Below are positions 63,633 to 64,000 of a stretch of DNA of 64,000 nt, in pieces (positions within the stretch are counted from its first letter, which is position 1; each line of letters starts with the position of its first letter). The notes under the pieces were generated by a model. That model did not search any database. It had not been told where the DNA came from and saw only the letters and a program-made list of their open reading frames with translations. The translations under genes and the position numbers were made by a program. The DNA is taken from assembly GCA_965216105.1 (NCBI GenBank), contig OZ244147.1:1984001-2048000 (forward strand), written 5' to 3'. Origin of the DNA: JAALLB01 sp017643495. GTDB taxonomy: Bacteria > Pseudomonadota > Alphaproteobacteria > Rhizobiales > Rhizobiaceae.

Positions 63633-64000
63633 TCAGACTTCCCGTGAACTGATTTTATAAGCGGATTTTGCCAGCCATTCCGGATTGATCTCGACCCCCC
63701 ATCCCGGCTCATCTGTAACCGTTACGTGTCCGTCTGAAACATCGTATGGCGACCTGGAATACAGGCCGTACTGCCAAGGGTAATAGTCGGCCTCCTCTAT
63801 CGAGAATTCGAGATATTTCCCGGCATTGGGAATTGCGCGCAACAGATGCATGGTGAACAGGGTCACAAGCGACAGGTTGGCAGCATGCGGCGTGCACGGA
63901 ATACCTGCATCATGCGCCATCTGCGCAACTTTCATGGTACGCACCATGCCGCCGAGATAACAGACATCAGGCTGGATGATGTCCACGACACGGCCATCGA
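63633..64000 (-). CDS. Enolase-superfamily (mandelate racemase/muconate lactonizing-type) enzyme, partial
   Basis: Only about 122 C-terminal codons are visible; the 5' part lies beyond the window edge. The sequence RVVDIIQPDVCYLGGMVRTMKVAQMAHDAGIPCTPHAANLS matches the last barrel strands of the MR/MLE group: the DIIQPD segment and the His in TPHAANLS, which is the general acid/base in the mandelate racemase subgroup. Then comes the C-terminal cap (LEFSIEEADYYPWQYGLY). Members include sugar-acid dehydratases. Coupling to the ALDH gene is tight (3 bp). Confidence 0.85.
   Translation of the reverse strand, partial: DGRVVDIIQPDVCYLGGMVRTMKVAQMAHDAGIPCTPHAANLSLVTLFTMHLLRAIPNAGKYLEFSIEEADYYPWQYGLYSRSPYDVSDGHVTVTDEPGWGVEINPEWLAKSAYKISSREV

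Overview
The window looks like chromosomal DNA of an alphaproteobacterium, most likely of the order Hyphomicrobiales. The sdhE/recG/DUF502/glmS/glmU block, the rlmB/tRNA-Tyr/tRNA-Gly/tuf/tRNA-Trp backbone and the abundance of branched-chain-type ABC, TTT-type and molybdenum hydroxylase catabolic genes all fit that group. Base composition is moderate by eye and quite even, except for one clearly AT-rich gene near 36 kb. Taxonomy is inference; no rRNA is present.

Region 1 (1-9785) is housekeeping: the end of sdhE, recG, a DUF502 membrane protein, glmS and glmU (hexosamine and UDP-GlcNAc synthesis), a DMT-type exporter, a CcdA-like thiol transporter, an orphan ParA ATPase, a single-domain BLUF blue-light sensor and tRNA-Lys.

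Region 2 (10007-33950) is the most interesting part. Twenty-four kb lie on one strand. From livH (29882) down to a lactonase/isochorismatase-like fusion (10007), sixteen genes are separated by at most about 50 bp and many overlap. They encode a branched-chain-type ABC importer whose second ATPase is fused to a Tm-1-like ATP-binding domain, a partner TIM-barrel 'PEP hydrolase' family protein, a 1171-residue flotillin-like protein with a 44-residue (4 x 11) coiled-coil repeat, two tandem SRPBCC proteins, the FAD, 2Fe-2S and split Mo-binding subunits of a xanthine/CO-dehydrogenase-type hydroxylase, CoxD/CoxE-like MoxR and VWA maturation proteins, an amidohydrolase, a metallo-beta-lactamase-fold lactonase and the fusion. 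An AraC regulator, the solute-binding protein and an aldehyde dehydrogenase lie just upstream. I infer uptake, Mo-dependent hydroxylation and ring or lactone opening of an unidentified organic compound, perhaps on a flotillin-organised membrane patch. Neither the substrate nor the membrane assembly can be read from sequence.

Region 3 (34091-44000) holds the tuf/tRNA backbone, interrupted by unrelated genes: YihY, VOC and an AT-rich BRCT gene between tuf and tRNA-Trp, and a PAS histidine kinase/response regulator pair plus a UPF0489-like gene between tuf and tRNA-Gly. secE-nusG, usual after tRNA-Trp, is absent here. rlmB, a basic secreted protein and a NavAb-like sodium channel follow.

Region 4 (43755-49915) is the 4-hydroxybenzoate branch of the beta-ketoadipate pathway: pobA-pcaI-pcaJ-pcaF-pcaB, with a divergent AraC-type PobR-like regulator. 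pcaHG, pcaC and pcaD are not in the window.

Region 5 (49923-54104) is an RND efflux pump with its lipoprotein adaptor. Region 6 (54337-64000) is a second catabolic locus: a tripartite tricarboxylate-type transporter, an SDR, an NAD-dependent epimerase-family protein, an IclR regulator, a TPP-dependent decarboxylase-like enzyme, an aldehyde dehydrogenase and the end of an enolase-superfamily gene. A sugar-acid or hydroxy-acid pathway is plausible.
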